A stretch of DNA of 64,000 nt from NCBI GenBank assembly GCA_013398295.1, contig VZSF01006826.1, forward strand, positions 124,001 through 188,000, read 5' to 3'. Source of the stretch: Chionis minor. Lineage: Eukaryota; Chordata; Aves; Charadriiformes; Chionididae. Below the pieces are notes generated by a model. That model was not told where the DNA came from, did no database searches, and was given only the letters and a program-made list of their open reading frames with translations. The position numbers and the translations under genes were made by a program. This document shows, piece by piece, positions 37,641-52,600 of this stretch. The number at the start of each line of letters is the position of its first letter. The stretch's first letter is position 1.

Positions 37641-40600
37641 GTGAGTACCGGGGTTTTTGCTTGGCTGGACTGTATGCGTGGCGGCAGGGCAGTACCGTGT
37701 TTTGGTCAGGCTTTGTGGGGAGGCTGGGAGCACGTATTCAGTGGGGGGGTGGGACGTTGCGTGCTGTACCTGAGAGCAGCGATGTCTGGGTAGGGAGGGT
37801 GAACTGAAAAGAACAGCTGAGGGCTAAAGACAAAGGGTGTATTGTTAGGGGTTGGTGGTGTGAATTTTGCACCCCTTGTTACTGTGGAGGCTGGAAGTAC
37901 ATGGAATGTGCTACTGGGTCTGTCGCAGCTTCTCTGGTGTAGGGCCCCTGGGTCCTGCCTGCTGCCAGCCAGCCCTCGGGAAGGCAGTCGCTGCTGAGAG
38001 CCTCCTTGGGGCGGGAGGCACACGCTGCATTCGGACGTGTCCAGAGGAGTAGGATTCACTCCAGAGCCCAGCAGACTCTCTGTGCTTTGCAGATAGAGAG
38101 GAAATCAGGCTCCAAGTTGCTTCCTCTTATGGCCTTGTTGCTGGAGTGGATCGGAGTGAGCCATGTCCTCCCACGCCTGCCCGCTTGTGGGTCTGAGCTA
38201 CCAAGCGTGCGGTGACCGAGCAGTGAGGGGCCTGTGCTCTCACAGCGCCGGAGCCTTGCAGTGTGCTGCGAGAAGCTGCTCCTCGGTGTCCTCTTGAATC
38301 TTCAAAACACCCGGTCTGCAGTCTCTGCCTTTCGTTGTGAGGGGAAGAAAGTGTGGAACAGCAGAAGGGGAGAGGTTAATTTGAATGCAATAGTCCCCCT
38401 CCTCAGTTCCTAAGACAAAAGAGTATCTGCCCTAATAACGACATACTTGAGTGAGAGGACAGCAGCCGCCCATCCATTTTGTTTGGAGTAGGAGTTGTCT
38501 GCTGTTGAGCATGAATGTTGATAAAACGGGGAGCAGGCCAGGTTATGATTATTCACAAAGATCTGGGGGAAACATTTGATGTGGCATTGGAAATGAGACA
38601 CGTTAGGAGCCTCCAGCAGTGGTGCAGGAAGGATCAGTGCATACTTCTGTGGGCGTAAAGCTGGAATAGAGTTTTAAGTCCCAAGGCAGTGTGTGTGGGG
38701 GAGGTGGATCACTTGTGTGCAGTGTAAGCAGGGGTGGTCCAGCCGCACTGAGAAATGAGAAAGCAATGTACTATGCAGCTGACAGAAAAGATGAATGCTG
38801 AGGAATACAGGTTAGAATGTCACTGGGCAGTTACTCCAGTGGCTGTACATAAACAAGAGGATGAGACCAGGGTAAGGTGGAAAGTGCAGCCTTCCCTTTC
38901 TTACCGAGGCGGCCGCTGCCTGCAGAATGCACTTGTGGCTTCTTTCAATTTGAACGGGGATTTGGTTTCTGAGAATAACAGTAGTCAAACAGTAATCTAA
39001 AATTGCTGCTGACTTTCTGTGCTGAGTCCTTGGGGAGCACTTTCCCAAAAACTTGAAGCTGTTAAGTACTTCACTGGGAATTCCTGGGGTAGTTGGGTTC
39101 CCTTGAAACCCAAGGTGAGTCAAGTGGGGCTTCCAAGACCCACCCCCACCCAGTGTTTATTTGCTGCTGTAACCACAGGAGTTAGGGAGCTCAAGTTCTG
39201 TGTGGGTTTTTCCCTGTCCCTACAGTTTACAGATTTGTAAACATTCCTAAAAGGTTGCCTCTAACTACTAAGTAGTTTACAGACTTGACCTCCAATGATA
39301 ATGAAAGCCTTCTCCACAAGTGGGCTGCTCTGGTCACGCTGCTCCATCGCATCGTGCTTTCCCACTCCGCAGTTAGAGCAGGCTGCAAAGGATGATCCGA
39401 GAGCTCCAGGGTGCAGCATCGCTAGTGGAGGGTTGGGGTAGAAGCTGCTCTTCAGAGGTTGTGGTCCTGTGTTGGTTTTTTGTCTCACACTTTGAATTGA
39501 CCTGGCCGTGTTCTTGGCAATAGTTTTGAACTCCTTCTACAGTATTTGAGGCTGAGGAACAAAGGTAGATGAGATTGGCTCCTTACATCGCTGCAGAGTT
39601 TGGGGCTGGACTGTGCCCTTCACTGTACCCAGCAGTTTTTTGCGTAAAGCAAAACCACACTTTCTCTATAGTGCCTACACCTTGTCCAGCATTTGTAACG
39701 TATTCTCTAGAGGGGAGTGGGTAGGAGCTCTGACAGGCTGGACTCTTCTGACCCGAGTTAGTCGCAGCACCTCGGGGTAAGGAGCAACTCTGCCATGCTT
39801 TGTTCAGCATCCAGCACGCTGGGGCTGCCAGCCAGCCTGAGGAGGTTGGGTCCTACTAGGTGGATGAGAGTTTATTTCGAGAACTGGCTCGGGAACCCTT
39901 TTGAAACCTCAGGTAGGGCACAACGTAGCAGCTGGCCTCTTGGGCTGAGCAGGCATCTATAGATTTGGCTCTGTGCTGGCTTTTAGCCTGCTAAGCACAA
40001 GTGAAAAGGTTTTCTACCCATGAAAGGTTATGCCTTACAGGATTTTACCAGACAACGTTTGCTTTCTACCCTAGAGTTGAACTCGCCAGTGTGAGCAGCA
40101 GCCAGTTTGGCTGCCAGACCATCTTCTGTGGAATTCACCATCACACTTGTTGCAAGGAGCCATCCCTTAGGAAAGTGCCTGCACCCCACGGCTGGCCGTG
40201 TCCCTGAGCAGGAGGCTGGCTGTCGGCGGTCCTTATGGCAGCCTCAGCTAGCTTTCAAGAAAGCTGCTTCAGAGGAGATAAAGTTAATCTAGAAACATCG
40301 CGCAGTCCTCAGGAGTGGTACTATAGTGGCTGTTTTGCTCTTTGTGGCTTGTGGCCATGTGTTCAGGGAGCTAACTGAGAGCTCTGGGAACGTGGGCATG
40401 GGACTGTGCAGATCAGCATTGCCCTCACAGAGCGTGAGAAAGGCAGTAACGAGCAAAAGGAGAACATGCCATGCACTGCGGCACGAAGAATACTGAATCT
40501 GGAAGTGGAGGTCCCTGTAAATACAGATGCACTCTGGCGTGAAGTCTGAGTTCAGTACCAGACTGAAGAACTCAAGGCCAACTGACAAATACAACTTCCA

Positions 40601-43600
40601 AATTCCATGACTGGTTTCGTCTCAGTGGCTGGGTATTTCAACTTCCTGAATTGAATTTGAAGCCTTCCTGGAAATGTCTGATAGGCCTTACGATCCTATC
40701 TGCTGTGGCACCCGAGGTCAAATGAAGTGAGGAGTCTCTCAACTGAATGAGCAAATGGGCTGGGGCTCGAGCAGAGGCCCCGAGCGTTCTTTATCTCTGT
40801 CTCCAAAGAGCTCACGCTAATTCATCTCTGAGCGCAGGCTTGCATGCGAGATGGGAATGGATGTTGTCTTGAAAATGTCTGCGAAGTTGTCCTTAACTGA
40901 AACTGCAGACGCTGTGTAATTGTGCAGAGGCAAAGCACCCAGCGGCACAGCAGCCCGCGTCTCCTTTGCGGTACATGCCTTGCCTCTCATCTGGAGGGTT
41001 CAGGATCAGCCCCAAATTACTTCATTTAACTTTGTACCTGTAGTGTGGGGTTTTGAACAGCTGCTGGTTTTGATAGTCTGTGTAGAGGTAGTCCATGGAG
41101 CTTAAGAATCACTAGCTAAAGCAGACTCATCTGCTGTATTTGATGGCCCCCCCCCCCAAACGCTTCCTGACTAGGGCCCATGCTCTATAAAGGGAGCCCG
41201 GCCAACTGGCGTGAGTATGGACTCCTAGATGGTAGATGCCACGTGTGAATGCCACCTCTGCTTGGCCTCTGCTCCTTCTGGAGCTCATCGAACGAAGTAG
41301 GTTCCTTGGAGGGGAGGCCGTTCAAATGAAACAAACAGTTGCATCTACAGGTACTTCCTTCTTTTAATTCATTGTATAGAGGCTCTAAGAGTTGTTCTAG
41401 CTGAATGCTAGTGTCAGGTGAGACCCAGGCTTCAGCAGAGATCAGCTTCCCCAGCCTCACACTGTTACTCTGGAGATGTGCTGAAATCATCTGGTTCATT
41501 TCCATAAATCAGAGGATGATTCACCCGACAGGGACTATATTTGAACAGGGAACCTTATGTCCCATGATGGGTTCTCCAAGTCATGTAAGATGCTAACCTT
41601 TTTTCTTCTGGGTTTTTTTTGGTCAGGAAACAGCAAATGCTTCTCCTGTGATTCTTCGAGTGGATCCAAAGGGCTTTTACCTATACTGGACCTACCAGAA
41701 TAAGGTAAGTGCTAAGGCTTCACAACTTGCTCTCCCGATAGCCAGTTCAAGTTTCTGTGAAACTGAAGCACCGTAGGTGCTGGAGTTGGAGCAAGCTACC
41801 ATGCTCATTCCACTTGGGAAGAAACTGCCACATAGGACCTGGGAGTCTTGTGCTTATTTGATGGCAGATTTGTCTTCAGAGTTCCAGGAAAGAGCAGGAA
41901 ATGAAGCTGAAAATACGCCAGTGAGATGACCATGGCCTTTTTGTGCTTGTCACGCTGGCAGCCTTCTGACCTGCAAAGTTCATTAGATGTGCTTTAAAGG
42001 ACTTCAGAGAGAGCAGTAGTATTGATATACCTGTTACCCAGCATGCTAAAAGATAACCCAACCAGTGCAGTGGTGCAGCTGGAAAGAAAATGGCTGGATG
42101 TATGCGATTAAATGTATGCAGCTTCTGCTAATGCGTACCTTGTGTGCAGCCTGTGTTACAATGAACTGCCTTGTTGGAGCTTTAGAGACTTTAAACCGCA
42201 TCGAGTCTGGAGAGTGAGTTGTGCTCCTCTCAGACCAGGGTGGTGTGTGCACGCTGCTGGAACAGAGAGAGAGGGGCAACAAATTTAGGAAAGAGAGTTC
42301 AGTTCCTCGCTGATGAGTGGCAACAAGGGGTGGAGAGATCTGGCTGACTGGAGGTGGAAGGCTGGGCTTACTTCTGCTTTCCAGAGCAGAGCTGTGGTTC
42401 AGCTACGCTTCCTCCTTGTGACCTACATGCTGAAGAGGCATGGCAGATAAAGAGACAGAGACTAGGCCTGCACAGCGCCCTAGCCAAGAGGCCTGATGTG
42501 ATTTGGTGAGCTCTGTCTTCTCGGAAGATTGTGCCCCAGTGCGGGAAAGGCACTGCCACACAGCCCTGTCCTCCGAGAACAGTGTCGCAAGGCTGGAGAC
42601 TGTCCCATTCCTCCAGAAGATGTGCTCTTCTTTCAGCCGTCTCCATCGCTCTCAGTCCCCTTGCAAGGTCTGCTCCTGACGGTAACGTTTTTGCTGTAAG
42701 GGCTCCAGCCAGACAGCAGGAAGAAGTGGTAGCACTGGAGGAGATGCACAAAATGGGGCAAGGAGAGCTGTTGTCACCCATTAAAAGTGAGATATTTCAC
42801 TGGGTTAGTGGCACGTGGGATTTAATTACCTGGGAAAGGGGCTGGGGTAAGGAAGCATAGCTGACATGAGGAGGAGGGTGTCTCATATCCTTGCAAAATG
42901 CCATTGATTAGCACCTAAAATAAACTGTAAACAAATTTGAGCACCACAGTGGAGCAACAGCCTGTTTTACGTCCTTGGGGAAGCGCTTGTCTGGCATCTT
43001 TCCTATTCTCTGAGGGAAGCTGCAGACAGTGTGAACTAGCAAGAAGGGTGATGGGCAAACGCTGGCTGGCAGAGGGAGCTGGGACAGGCTTGTGAAGGTC
43101 ATGTGCAGGCTGGCATGAGCCCGGCAACCAGGGATGAGAGATGGGCTGATACAGAGCATGGTGGGGCACCGTCAGTAGTTCGTCTGCTGAATTCGCGTGG
43201 CTCATTAATCTTTGGCAGACTCCTCTTAAGATCTGCTTGTCGTGAACAGCAAGGAAGAAAAACTGCACTGCTTTTGCACTGGGGGTTCAGAAAGGAGTGG
43301 GATTAGAAGTAAGAGTTCCATCCTGCTTGACAATAAAATGGGGATACGGCCAGAAGACGTGGTATCCACATTGTTCCTTATTGTGGTCTTGGAAAATAAT
43401 ATTATCTGCTGCAACGAGTATAATTTATTCTCCAGATCCATGGTGAGCAGACAAGTTAGTAACAGAGGAAGGAAATTCAGGTAGGATATTAAAAGAACAA
43501 ACAAAATAAACACGACAGCTAGCCAGTAGTGAGGACATGGAGTGGGCTGCCTAGGGAAGGTTGTGGAATGTCCTCTGTGGGAATTGCTTCAGAACAGATT

Positions 43601-46600
43601 AGGTGAAGGTCTGCTGGGAGTGACGTGGGGAGAGGTGGTCCTGCTTCCAGCCCAGCTGCTCCGTGTTGAAGGCGTGGAGGCAAAAGGCAGGCTGGGAACA
43701 GGAGTAGGGTGTATTAACGCGTGGACTGTAACTGCCGCAACTGGGGTAGAGTTTCCCTATATAAACCCTTATGCGTGTCCTACACTCCCTCTCATGGCAA
43801 TTCCCACCAAGCCCCTGGCCTCACTGTGAAAAGGACAGGCCACCGCCACCTCCACGCTAGCCAGCCTGTCGGCTCGGCATGTCGGCAGCCGACGTTCCCC
43901 TGCCGCGTTGTTCCTGGTGGGAGGGCTCTTCCCCAGTGAAAGGCACTGGCAGAGACTGGCTTTGCAGCTTCTGGGGGCTCTGCAATGGATTTCTTTCCTT
44001 ACTGCTTTGTCTTTCCCTCATCTTCCTTGTCCTTATTCTGTTGTAGGAAATTGAAATTTTGGATATAACCAGCATCCGAGATACCCGAGTAGGGCGATTT
44101 GCCAAAATCCCCAAGGTGAGTGGTAGCTTCGCTTCTGCCGGTTGTTTGTGTGGGAAAGTCAAGGCTGCCCGGGGCTTTGGCAGAAGCTGAGGCAGTTCAC
44201 CCCGGCGTTCTCTTACAAGAAGCTGAAGAGGACTCTGTCATCACAGCTGCCTCAGCAGAGAACAGCCATCTTTACTCTTGTCCCTGAACTCCCAGGAGTC
44301 CTCTGTGCACCCAAAAGAAAGGCACGTCCGGACAATGGTATATGAGCTTGTTGGAAAGAATATGCCGGAAAGCTAGGAAAAAAACAATCCCCTCTTAAGA
44401 GCCCTCCAAAAGGCCCGTTTGCTGTGGTGCACAGTGGCTGCGTTCTCTGCTCTGCTGTGCATCTGGCTGGCTTTGACCTTGGCCTGGCCTCTGCCTTCAC
44501 AGCGCTGCAAGGGGAAGTCCTGCAGGCGACTTGTGGTGCTTCTGTCTTGTCACCAGAGCTGCTCTCTTGTGCAGAGATGCACAGGCTGGGTCAAGGCAGC
44601 TACAAACCTGCAGTTACAGTGAGATTCCAAAGCAGTGTGTGGTGGAGGTTTTTTTTCCCTTTAAAGGGAAGAAAATGTAGTTTCAGAAAAACTAGTGGTT
44701 TTTTTTTTTTTCTCCAAATAATTTTAAATTGTCTCCTTGCAGGGTGGCAGACTAAGGGGAGCACATTATTATGGCTTTGTTCTTGGTTTCAGTTATAATT
44801 TAAGCTTCCTGCAGCAAAGTTGTCCTTGTTAGGACTTTTTTGGGGGTCTGTTTTTTGTTTGTTTTTAACTTTCCCATGTATGGAAAAGGTGAGAAGAAAA
44901 CTGAAGTAAAGCTAGAATGTGAAAAGGAAACAAAGGGGTAAAGATAACGGCTTCATATGGTAACGTAGGTGATTTTCAGAGTAATGCAAAAGGGGAAGAT
45001 TTTGCAATATATACTGAGAGCCGCCAGCAGGCTCTTTGCGTAAGTAGTGCAGCTGTTTTCTTAACGCTGCTCTGACGCTGTCTGTTCAGAGCCCCCCAGT
45101 GCTGACGTTTCTCAAAAGAGCATCATGAGGTGGGCACTAAAGGCACAGCAGAACTCAAGGACAGTACCCACAGCACAATGCTTAAAAATCATCATTACTT
45201 CTGAGAAACTCTTCTTGGAAATTCATTAGAATGAAACATATTTGAGTTTTAAACAAGCCTGAAACTTTGTCTGCAACTTTTTTTATGGGAATAATGTTTG
45301 AAGAAAAGCTCTCAGAATTATTTTGTTTTTCATTTGAGAGAATAAAGTATTTGGAGCTCGTAGAGCTGGGTGCTACGCTCCAGACAGAATGTGCTAAGGA
45401 AAAGGCCAACTTAAAGGAGAGGCATGAGATAGTATTTTCTAGGGTGTTAAACGTTTTGTAAATAGGTTATTCCTGAATTCAGCTTTGATAGAGATTATAA
45501 ATTGATGGTGTTAAGTAGTGAGGCTGTAGGTGGGTATCCTTGTAGTTGGTGGCAGGCAGGAGAAAAATGTCCTAGATTTTAGCAGTTAGTTAAGACTAAT
45601 TGGAGACTACCAGGGGAAACATGCCAGCACAAGTGTGGTGTCAGAGAACCTTCAGAACAGAAGGAATTTCTACTCAAAACAGCATCTGTCTGTAATGAGC
45701 CCCAGCTCACAAACAAGGAATTGCTCTGGAAAAAAGGCCAACCGCGTTTTTTTAAAAGTAATTCCCAGTACAGTTTTGGGATGACCACATTCCATATCCA
45801 AAGAAAATTAAAATGGCCTTTTAAAAGAGATTTTCTAATGAAAGCACAAAGAAGTTTGTGAAAAGAATGAGGAAATTCACGAGCAGTACCAGGGTAGCAA
45901 AAAGCAAAAGAGGAGAGGGGAAACAGTGGCTGTGTTCCAATAACGAGCTCTAAATCTTTTCAACAAAATTGGAAAGCGGCCTGTGTGATTCCCATAATAA
46001 GGAAAGGCTCTTAAAAAGCAGAGTAAGAAAGAACATGTTTGCATGGAGAAATCACTGCTGGAGGATAAGAAAAAGGTCTCTTGAGGGAAACGAGAGAACC
46101 AGTCGACTCCCAGAAAGATCAGTGGGGCCTGTGACATCCTTTGTGTTCACGTGTGATCTACGTAACAGGCGGACAGAGACAGTTTGCCAATGGTACCAAG
46201 TTATTTGGGGTAATAAAATGAGGCCTGATTCGTAGAAAGACCTTGAATTGCTGATGGACTGGATGATCTAGTAAATGATAGAATTTAGTACAGAAAAAAT
46301 TAGCAGTGCACACAGAACAGAGAAAGATCCTAACTTTCTGTAATAACAGACTCTGAGTTGACTCGCTACTCGGAAACAAGATCATGAGGGTGTGCTAAAA
46401 TATCAATTCAGTGATCAGTTGTATTTGCTCAAAGTAAGTTGCATGTTAAGAATTATAAGGAAAGAATTAGGAAATCATGCCACTGTGTACACCATGAATG
46501 CACCCGTATTTTTGTGCCTTTCTAGTGTCCTCATCTCAAATGAGACCTGGAAAAGGTAGAGAAGAGCAGCAAGATTAACAGAATGAGATGGCTGCTGTAG

Positions 46601-49600
46601 GAGGAGCGTCTGAGTAGGCAGGGACTGTAGTCTGGCCAAAAAAAAGATGAGGGGGATGTGGAGGAGTATTGTGGAGTGCTGTAAAATCAGGAGTTGAATG
46701 CAGAAGGTGAGCACGAAGCAGTTGCTCAGTGTTTCTTCCAGCGTGAGCACTACACATCAAGTGGAATTTTCCAAAGGCAGGTTCAGCAGAAGCAGAAGGA
46801 GGTGCTGCTGGTTTACATGTTGTGTCGCTGCGCTGTGGGACGCCGTCCTGCACAAGTCATGGAAACGTATGCGAGTTTAAAAAGTCAGGACAAGAAGGAA
46901 ATGCCCTTTGACGGTTATTAAATGCGAGATAATGCCTCTGTTTTAGGAAGCTGCTGAATCATAAATTCCTGGAAGCTACAGAAATGTGTCAGGGAAGTAT
47001 CGTTGCGTTTGCCCTGTTCTTTTCCCCGGGCATCTGGATGGAGCTGTGGTCTGACCTGGTGTAGCTGTTGTATTCCAGCCATTGTGATAGACCAGAGACA
47101 GTATTTTACGGTCCTGGGAATTGTCTAGAGCTCATCTTTTACAAACAAAGGAACAAAGGTCAAGCACCAAGTGATTTATTAAGTATTCTCAACAGGCAGA
47201 AGTCATGCACTTGATGACAGCTGCTGCTGTGCTTTTTGAATTCTGCATTTCACACAGACCCATTTAGTATAAGTCCCCTTTTCATTTCAGGGAATTTTCT
47301 GGCATTTATATGATGACATGTAGTAAAAGGCACGAGGCTGGCTCCTTATCCACCTTTCTCTTATGGGGCGACAGGAAGTCTGGTGTGGGCACTGAAGTGG
47401 CCATTGAACCAAAATGGTGGGAGAGATGTGCTGCCCAGTCCTGGGAATGTCATGTTTACATGTGGCTGTGCTATCCCCAGTGCTTCTGCAGGGCTTGCGT
47501 AAGGCCCTCGGCTGGGCGTTGAGGTGGCTTTCCCGAGAACAGAATTTGCACAGAGGAATGCAGAAAGCAGTGACGATTTAACGTGAATCACCACACCCTG
47601 TGCACAGGGCAGCTACAGCTGGTGCATCATTACAAGAAGGTATAAATATGGAAAACTGGTGCGACAAAGCAAAGATCTGTTAGAGGTGAAGGGCAGAAGA
47701 ATGAGAGAAGGTGCTGACTCCTCTTACAAAAGAATGGCTTGGATTAGTTGTGGGATACAACTGCTGAAACTAATACGGTTACTTGTTTCGTTGGCTAAAA
47801 GTGGAGAAGGGGACAACGGCTTATCTTTAAGACAAGGAGAACAAGATCACAGCTGTACCAATAACAAATCAAGCGTCCTTTTCCCCTCCGCTCCCCTTCC
47901 ATGCAAGTGACACCACGGCAAATCCACAGCCTCTCTGAAGCAAAGCTTGTGGTCCGGTTTTCATACTGAATGGTGGCTGAAGGAATTTCCAAGGAGGAAC
48001 AGTGCTTTATCGAGGGCATCTGTGCTACTACTTTGCCCTGCAGGGGACTAGGCTCTTTCTGGCTGTAGTTTGAGCTGCTTGAGGGTGGAACATGCCCCGA
48101 GCTTTTCAGCCCGCTGCAGGGGAAATGAGTGTCCCTGCTGGCGGGTGGTTGTACTGTGGGTATTGGGAGTTACCTGCTTTCAGTAACGCTTTCCTGCTGC
48201 TGCCAAGCCAGAGGTTTGGGGGTTTTTCTTCATAACCTCTCTATGCATAGCAAGAAGAATGACACCAAAGCGCCCATGCAAAAAACACATCCGAAAAGAC
48301 CTGCTGTCATACACCCTCTGTCACCGGTACAGGTCACAGCGTTGTCCCTGCAAGCTGGCAGGCCGGGACAGGTGGGACCCCTTCCTGACCCTGCGAAGGG
48401 GTTGGGGAGTAGGTAGTCAGCCCGTAGTGCCCAGCAGAGTAAACGTGGCGTTGAAAAAGGGACAAGTGGCTAAGGGTTGGCAGCAGTAGGAGCCACCTCC
48501 AAATGAGAAGGACCAGGGCTCTTTGCCCTGGAAAGAAACAATGGCTGGAACGGAACGTGGCTGGAGGTGAGGGGCAGCCACGCTCTCTTGAGAACGGCTC
48601 TGCGCTCTTCTGCCCCACTCCCAGCCCTCGTCCACTGGCGTATGAGCACACACACAGCCCTCGAGTCCTCCACGGCTTCTGTGCATGGGCAGGTTTCCCC
48701 TCTCTCCCCCTGTGCTTTATTTTCTTTGAGAGCTACTCAGTGTTGTGCAGTGTTTTTTCTTGAGGGAAATTTTGAGAGACAGGGCAGAGTGAACTTTGGC
48801 ACATGTTCAAGAGTAATAAAGATAAGAATTAGCAGGGACTTTGAACGTAAATGAGACAAGATAAAAAGCTATTGAATGTAGTTCAGCAGCATGCCGAAGC
48901 AGATAAAGATGTTATTTACAATGCAATTCTGTGTTTTCCTTTGAGCAACAAGGAACAGTAATGGCTGCTCCATTTTTTTTTTTTTTTCTGATGCACCAAG
49001 ACCCCAGAACACGAACAGAGACTGTAACAATTAGGACCAAAATACATGATGTTGTAGGCCAGACCGCTGAGCTGTCGGCTTCGTCTTGGGTTTTGTTTAG
49101 ACATTTCAGCAGGGATTGGCTTTAAAGCAAGCACAACCTTTCATAAAAACAGAAGTTGTATTTTCTGACTGCCATGATTATAAAACAGTTTCATCTTCTG
49201 TGCTCATTTTGTTGTTATTGAACCCAGAGATGCAGACTCTGAACTGAATGTGTACAAGGGAGAAAATTATACCAAGGTATTTCAGATGCTAAAGTAGGAA
49301 GGAGACGTGTGTAGGACCCACCGATGTGGGGAGCACGCACGGTGCACTTGGCGCTGAGTGGAGGGCTGAGCTGCGGACTATAAACACGCTGTGGGTGGTC
49401 AGCGGTTCTCCTGCCTCGCGGGGGGAAGGCGGCAGCCCTGGGGACGGAGCGGCCTCGGCACTGCGCTGGGGATTCAGAAATGGGTGTGAGCACAGGGTGG
49501 AACTAAACAAAGTCAGGCCTCCAAGTGAAAGGGTGATCACAAGAAGCCATATGGAGACAAACTGATGTGTGCATGCGAGAGAAAAACGGGTAGAAGCCTG

Positions 49601-52600
49601 TGGCTTGCAAAGGATTTATAAATAGTGGAGCAGAGGCCAAGCAATAGTCGCATCTGAATAATGGCTTTTTGCCATGCTGGGCTCTTTTTCTGCCTCTCCT
49701 ATCTTCCCGCAGTGTAAGCTCTTAGACCGCAGGGACAGAAGTTACTGAGGATGCACAGTCTGCATCTCTCCCTCGCAGTCTGTTCCTGCTCGATTCCAGA
49801 GTGCCGCGGGTTATTTTGTGCTATGTGAATCTGAGTGCTGCTGCATTTTCCAGTTCCTTTAGATAAGGCAGCAATGAGGGCTGAGAGTGCTTCATCTGCG
49901 TGTTTTGTTCTGCCTCGTCTCACTGAGGTGCTTGGAGCAGGGACGGACTGGCCCTGCAGCGCAGACTGTGGCAGGACAGCCCTCCCCACTTCACAGCCAT
50001 CGCTCTCATTCCTGAATCCTGTGATAGAGCAGTGCTGCTGATGAGGATGTGAGCGTTACCTGCCGAGCCAAAGGCATTTGAATAATCTTTGGCGCTCCCT
50101 TTCCCTTCTGGGAACCAAACAAGGCCTTTGTTCTCCAAAAGAGAAGGCTTGTTGTCAAGTGCTGTCTTCTAATGCCACAAGCACTGCTGCATCATGTAGC
50201 GTGTTCCGTGAAGATACAGAATTGTCAGTGTAGTGAGTGTGTGCAGCTGTGGCACATCCGGGCCATCGTTCGCCTGTATCCAAGTTCTGTGTCTCTCCGT
50301 CTCTTGCATTAGGCCTGGATCTTTGTTTATATTTGCATGAGAATTTGCTTTTCTCTGGACTATGAGTCTGGTTTGTACAGATGAGGATTTTAGGGAAATC
50401 AGGAGGGTGGGAAGTGAAGTGCAAGCTGAATCTGTATTTCAGCCACTCTGCGGGTGGGTTGTTTTCTGTTTGTTTGGGGATTTTTTAAGTGGATTTCCCT
50501 TCCTCTGATTTGCATGGCTAATGTGGTTGTCCTGCTTTTCATGTAGCAATTCCTAATTTTCCTGTATGGTCACCTGCAATGGTTCACCAAGTAATTGTGT
50601 AGTGAAGCTGCAGCACAAGGTGCTAAAGGAGTGCAGGTTACAAAAGAGCCGTGGCATCAGGTTCTGTGCCCTTGGACACGCTCTCTGGTCTTCTCTGACC
50701 ATCTTCTTTCAGTGCTACGCAACAGCCCTGCGTTTATCCCGCGAGGGAGATGATCCCCCATGTAAAGTAGGTGGCACAAAGCGAGCGAGTGACTTGCTTG
50801 AGGCTGGGCAGGAAGTCAGTCGCGAGGAAAATATGACCCAATTTAGATCCTTAACAAGACCATCCTTTCCTCTCCCCGCTGCAGTTTGCTTCTCATAAAA
50901 TGAAGCTATCGGCTTCACGGAGGTGTTAGGAGGTGTCGTGAGTTAGGGCCGGGGTATGCCGTGATAAAGGGCACGGCACGTACAAGGCTGCGCAGGCTAT
51001 GGCCAGCCGTGAGCAGCGGCTTTGGGAAAGGTGATGAGATGGCAGGGCATGGCCACGCGCCGCCCGTGTCAGGCTGGTGTGGCGGAGCACAGCCAGGTAA
51101 AGGCAGAAGCCCTGATGCAGCGTTGCTGGGGCCATGGCGTGAACAGAAAGAGCTCTGGAGAGCCGAGAGCCACCAGCTTGTAGAGAAGGAAGGGCTGGGA
51201 GGAGCCCAGTCTGTAACAAATACAGGAAATGAGTTCAGCATAAACCACAAGTTCTCTATTGTCTTAGCTTCATATAATTTACAACACTAGAGGTAAGGAA
51301 GCTGAACAAATGCCAGTGGGTTTGCAAGATGAAATTAAATTTGAAGTTAAAATCCTAACACTTTGCCACTTGTAATGAAAAGGTGAACTCCATTGAGCAG
51401 CTGCTGTGAGCATGGAAAGGAGGTGCGGGTATGTGGGTGCTGCACGCTTCTGTGAAAGAAAATTGCTCCCAAAGCAAAAATGAGGCATTTTAGAAATTCC
51501 CTAACTATTAGAAAATAGGCAAATCTTCTGGGCTGCTGACTGCTTTCCCCTTCTTTCCCTCCAGATGCTCTTGCATTATACAGGTCTCAGAGTTACCCCT
51601 GCAGAGAGCTGCTTTTGTGAAGTGAGAGACAGCAGTCAGATCATCACGAGTTATGATCCAGTCCATCCTGGTTTTCCTAGAGATGCCTGTTTGCTACAGA
51701 TGTGTTAAAATTGCAGATGCTCCAGAAATTTGGAAAAATGCAGTGGAAAAAAATCTGCAGACCTCCTTATAAATATATATGCAGCTCTGAGTGTGATGTG
51801 GTGCAGACACATAAGAATGCCTTAAGCTGGGCTGGTTTGGAGCTTCTGCTAATACACTCCAAATGCAAAGAGAAAATTCTGTGGCAGGAATGGGATTGTT
51901 TCCATTTGAATCACAATGGGATGCAAACAGATGGTTGCATGTCGGGGTTTTCAGCTGGTTTGGGATGAATTGAGGTCCGCGGAAGTCTAAGACGAGGGAG
52001 TTCGCTTTCTTCAACTCGGATTCAGACGTTGTCCAGTTAGTAGCAGCTTCACAAATCACTAAACATGAGCTGAACTGCAGCGACTGGCTTTGTATGTGCT
52101 CTAAGTTTATAGCAAACTCAAAAGTAAAGTTGTTTAGTTAAAACCTCTTCTGCTGAAGTTGGTGGGATATCTAATGCGTCGGGGTGTTACTGATGTTTTA
52201 ACTTGGTGAAATGCAGGGACTCTGCCGTGTGTCTGACTACAGGTTTGTGCATACAGCTCCAGCTTCCGAGCCTGAGCTGCTCTGCCAACAGTCCCACATC
52301 ACGAATTTTGCCCTTAGTTTCTGAAGAAGCAGGTGCTCTGACAGCCTCCCTCTTCACTTTGATATGAATTTATCCTGCTCTTCAGATAATGAATCGCTGC
52401 ACTTTATTCTAGGACATGGGAATTTTACCCTTCCATTATAAATAGCGACCATGGGTACAACTCCAGGATACCTTGGCTTAGGTGACGCTGTGTGTAGGAA
52501 TGCAGAAAATGCTACATAGTTTAAAGAGATTCTATAAATACTTTCATATGGTGATGAAATCCAAGCATGACTAATCAGAGGAACCTTATACTTAACAAAA

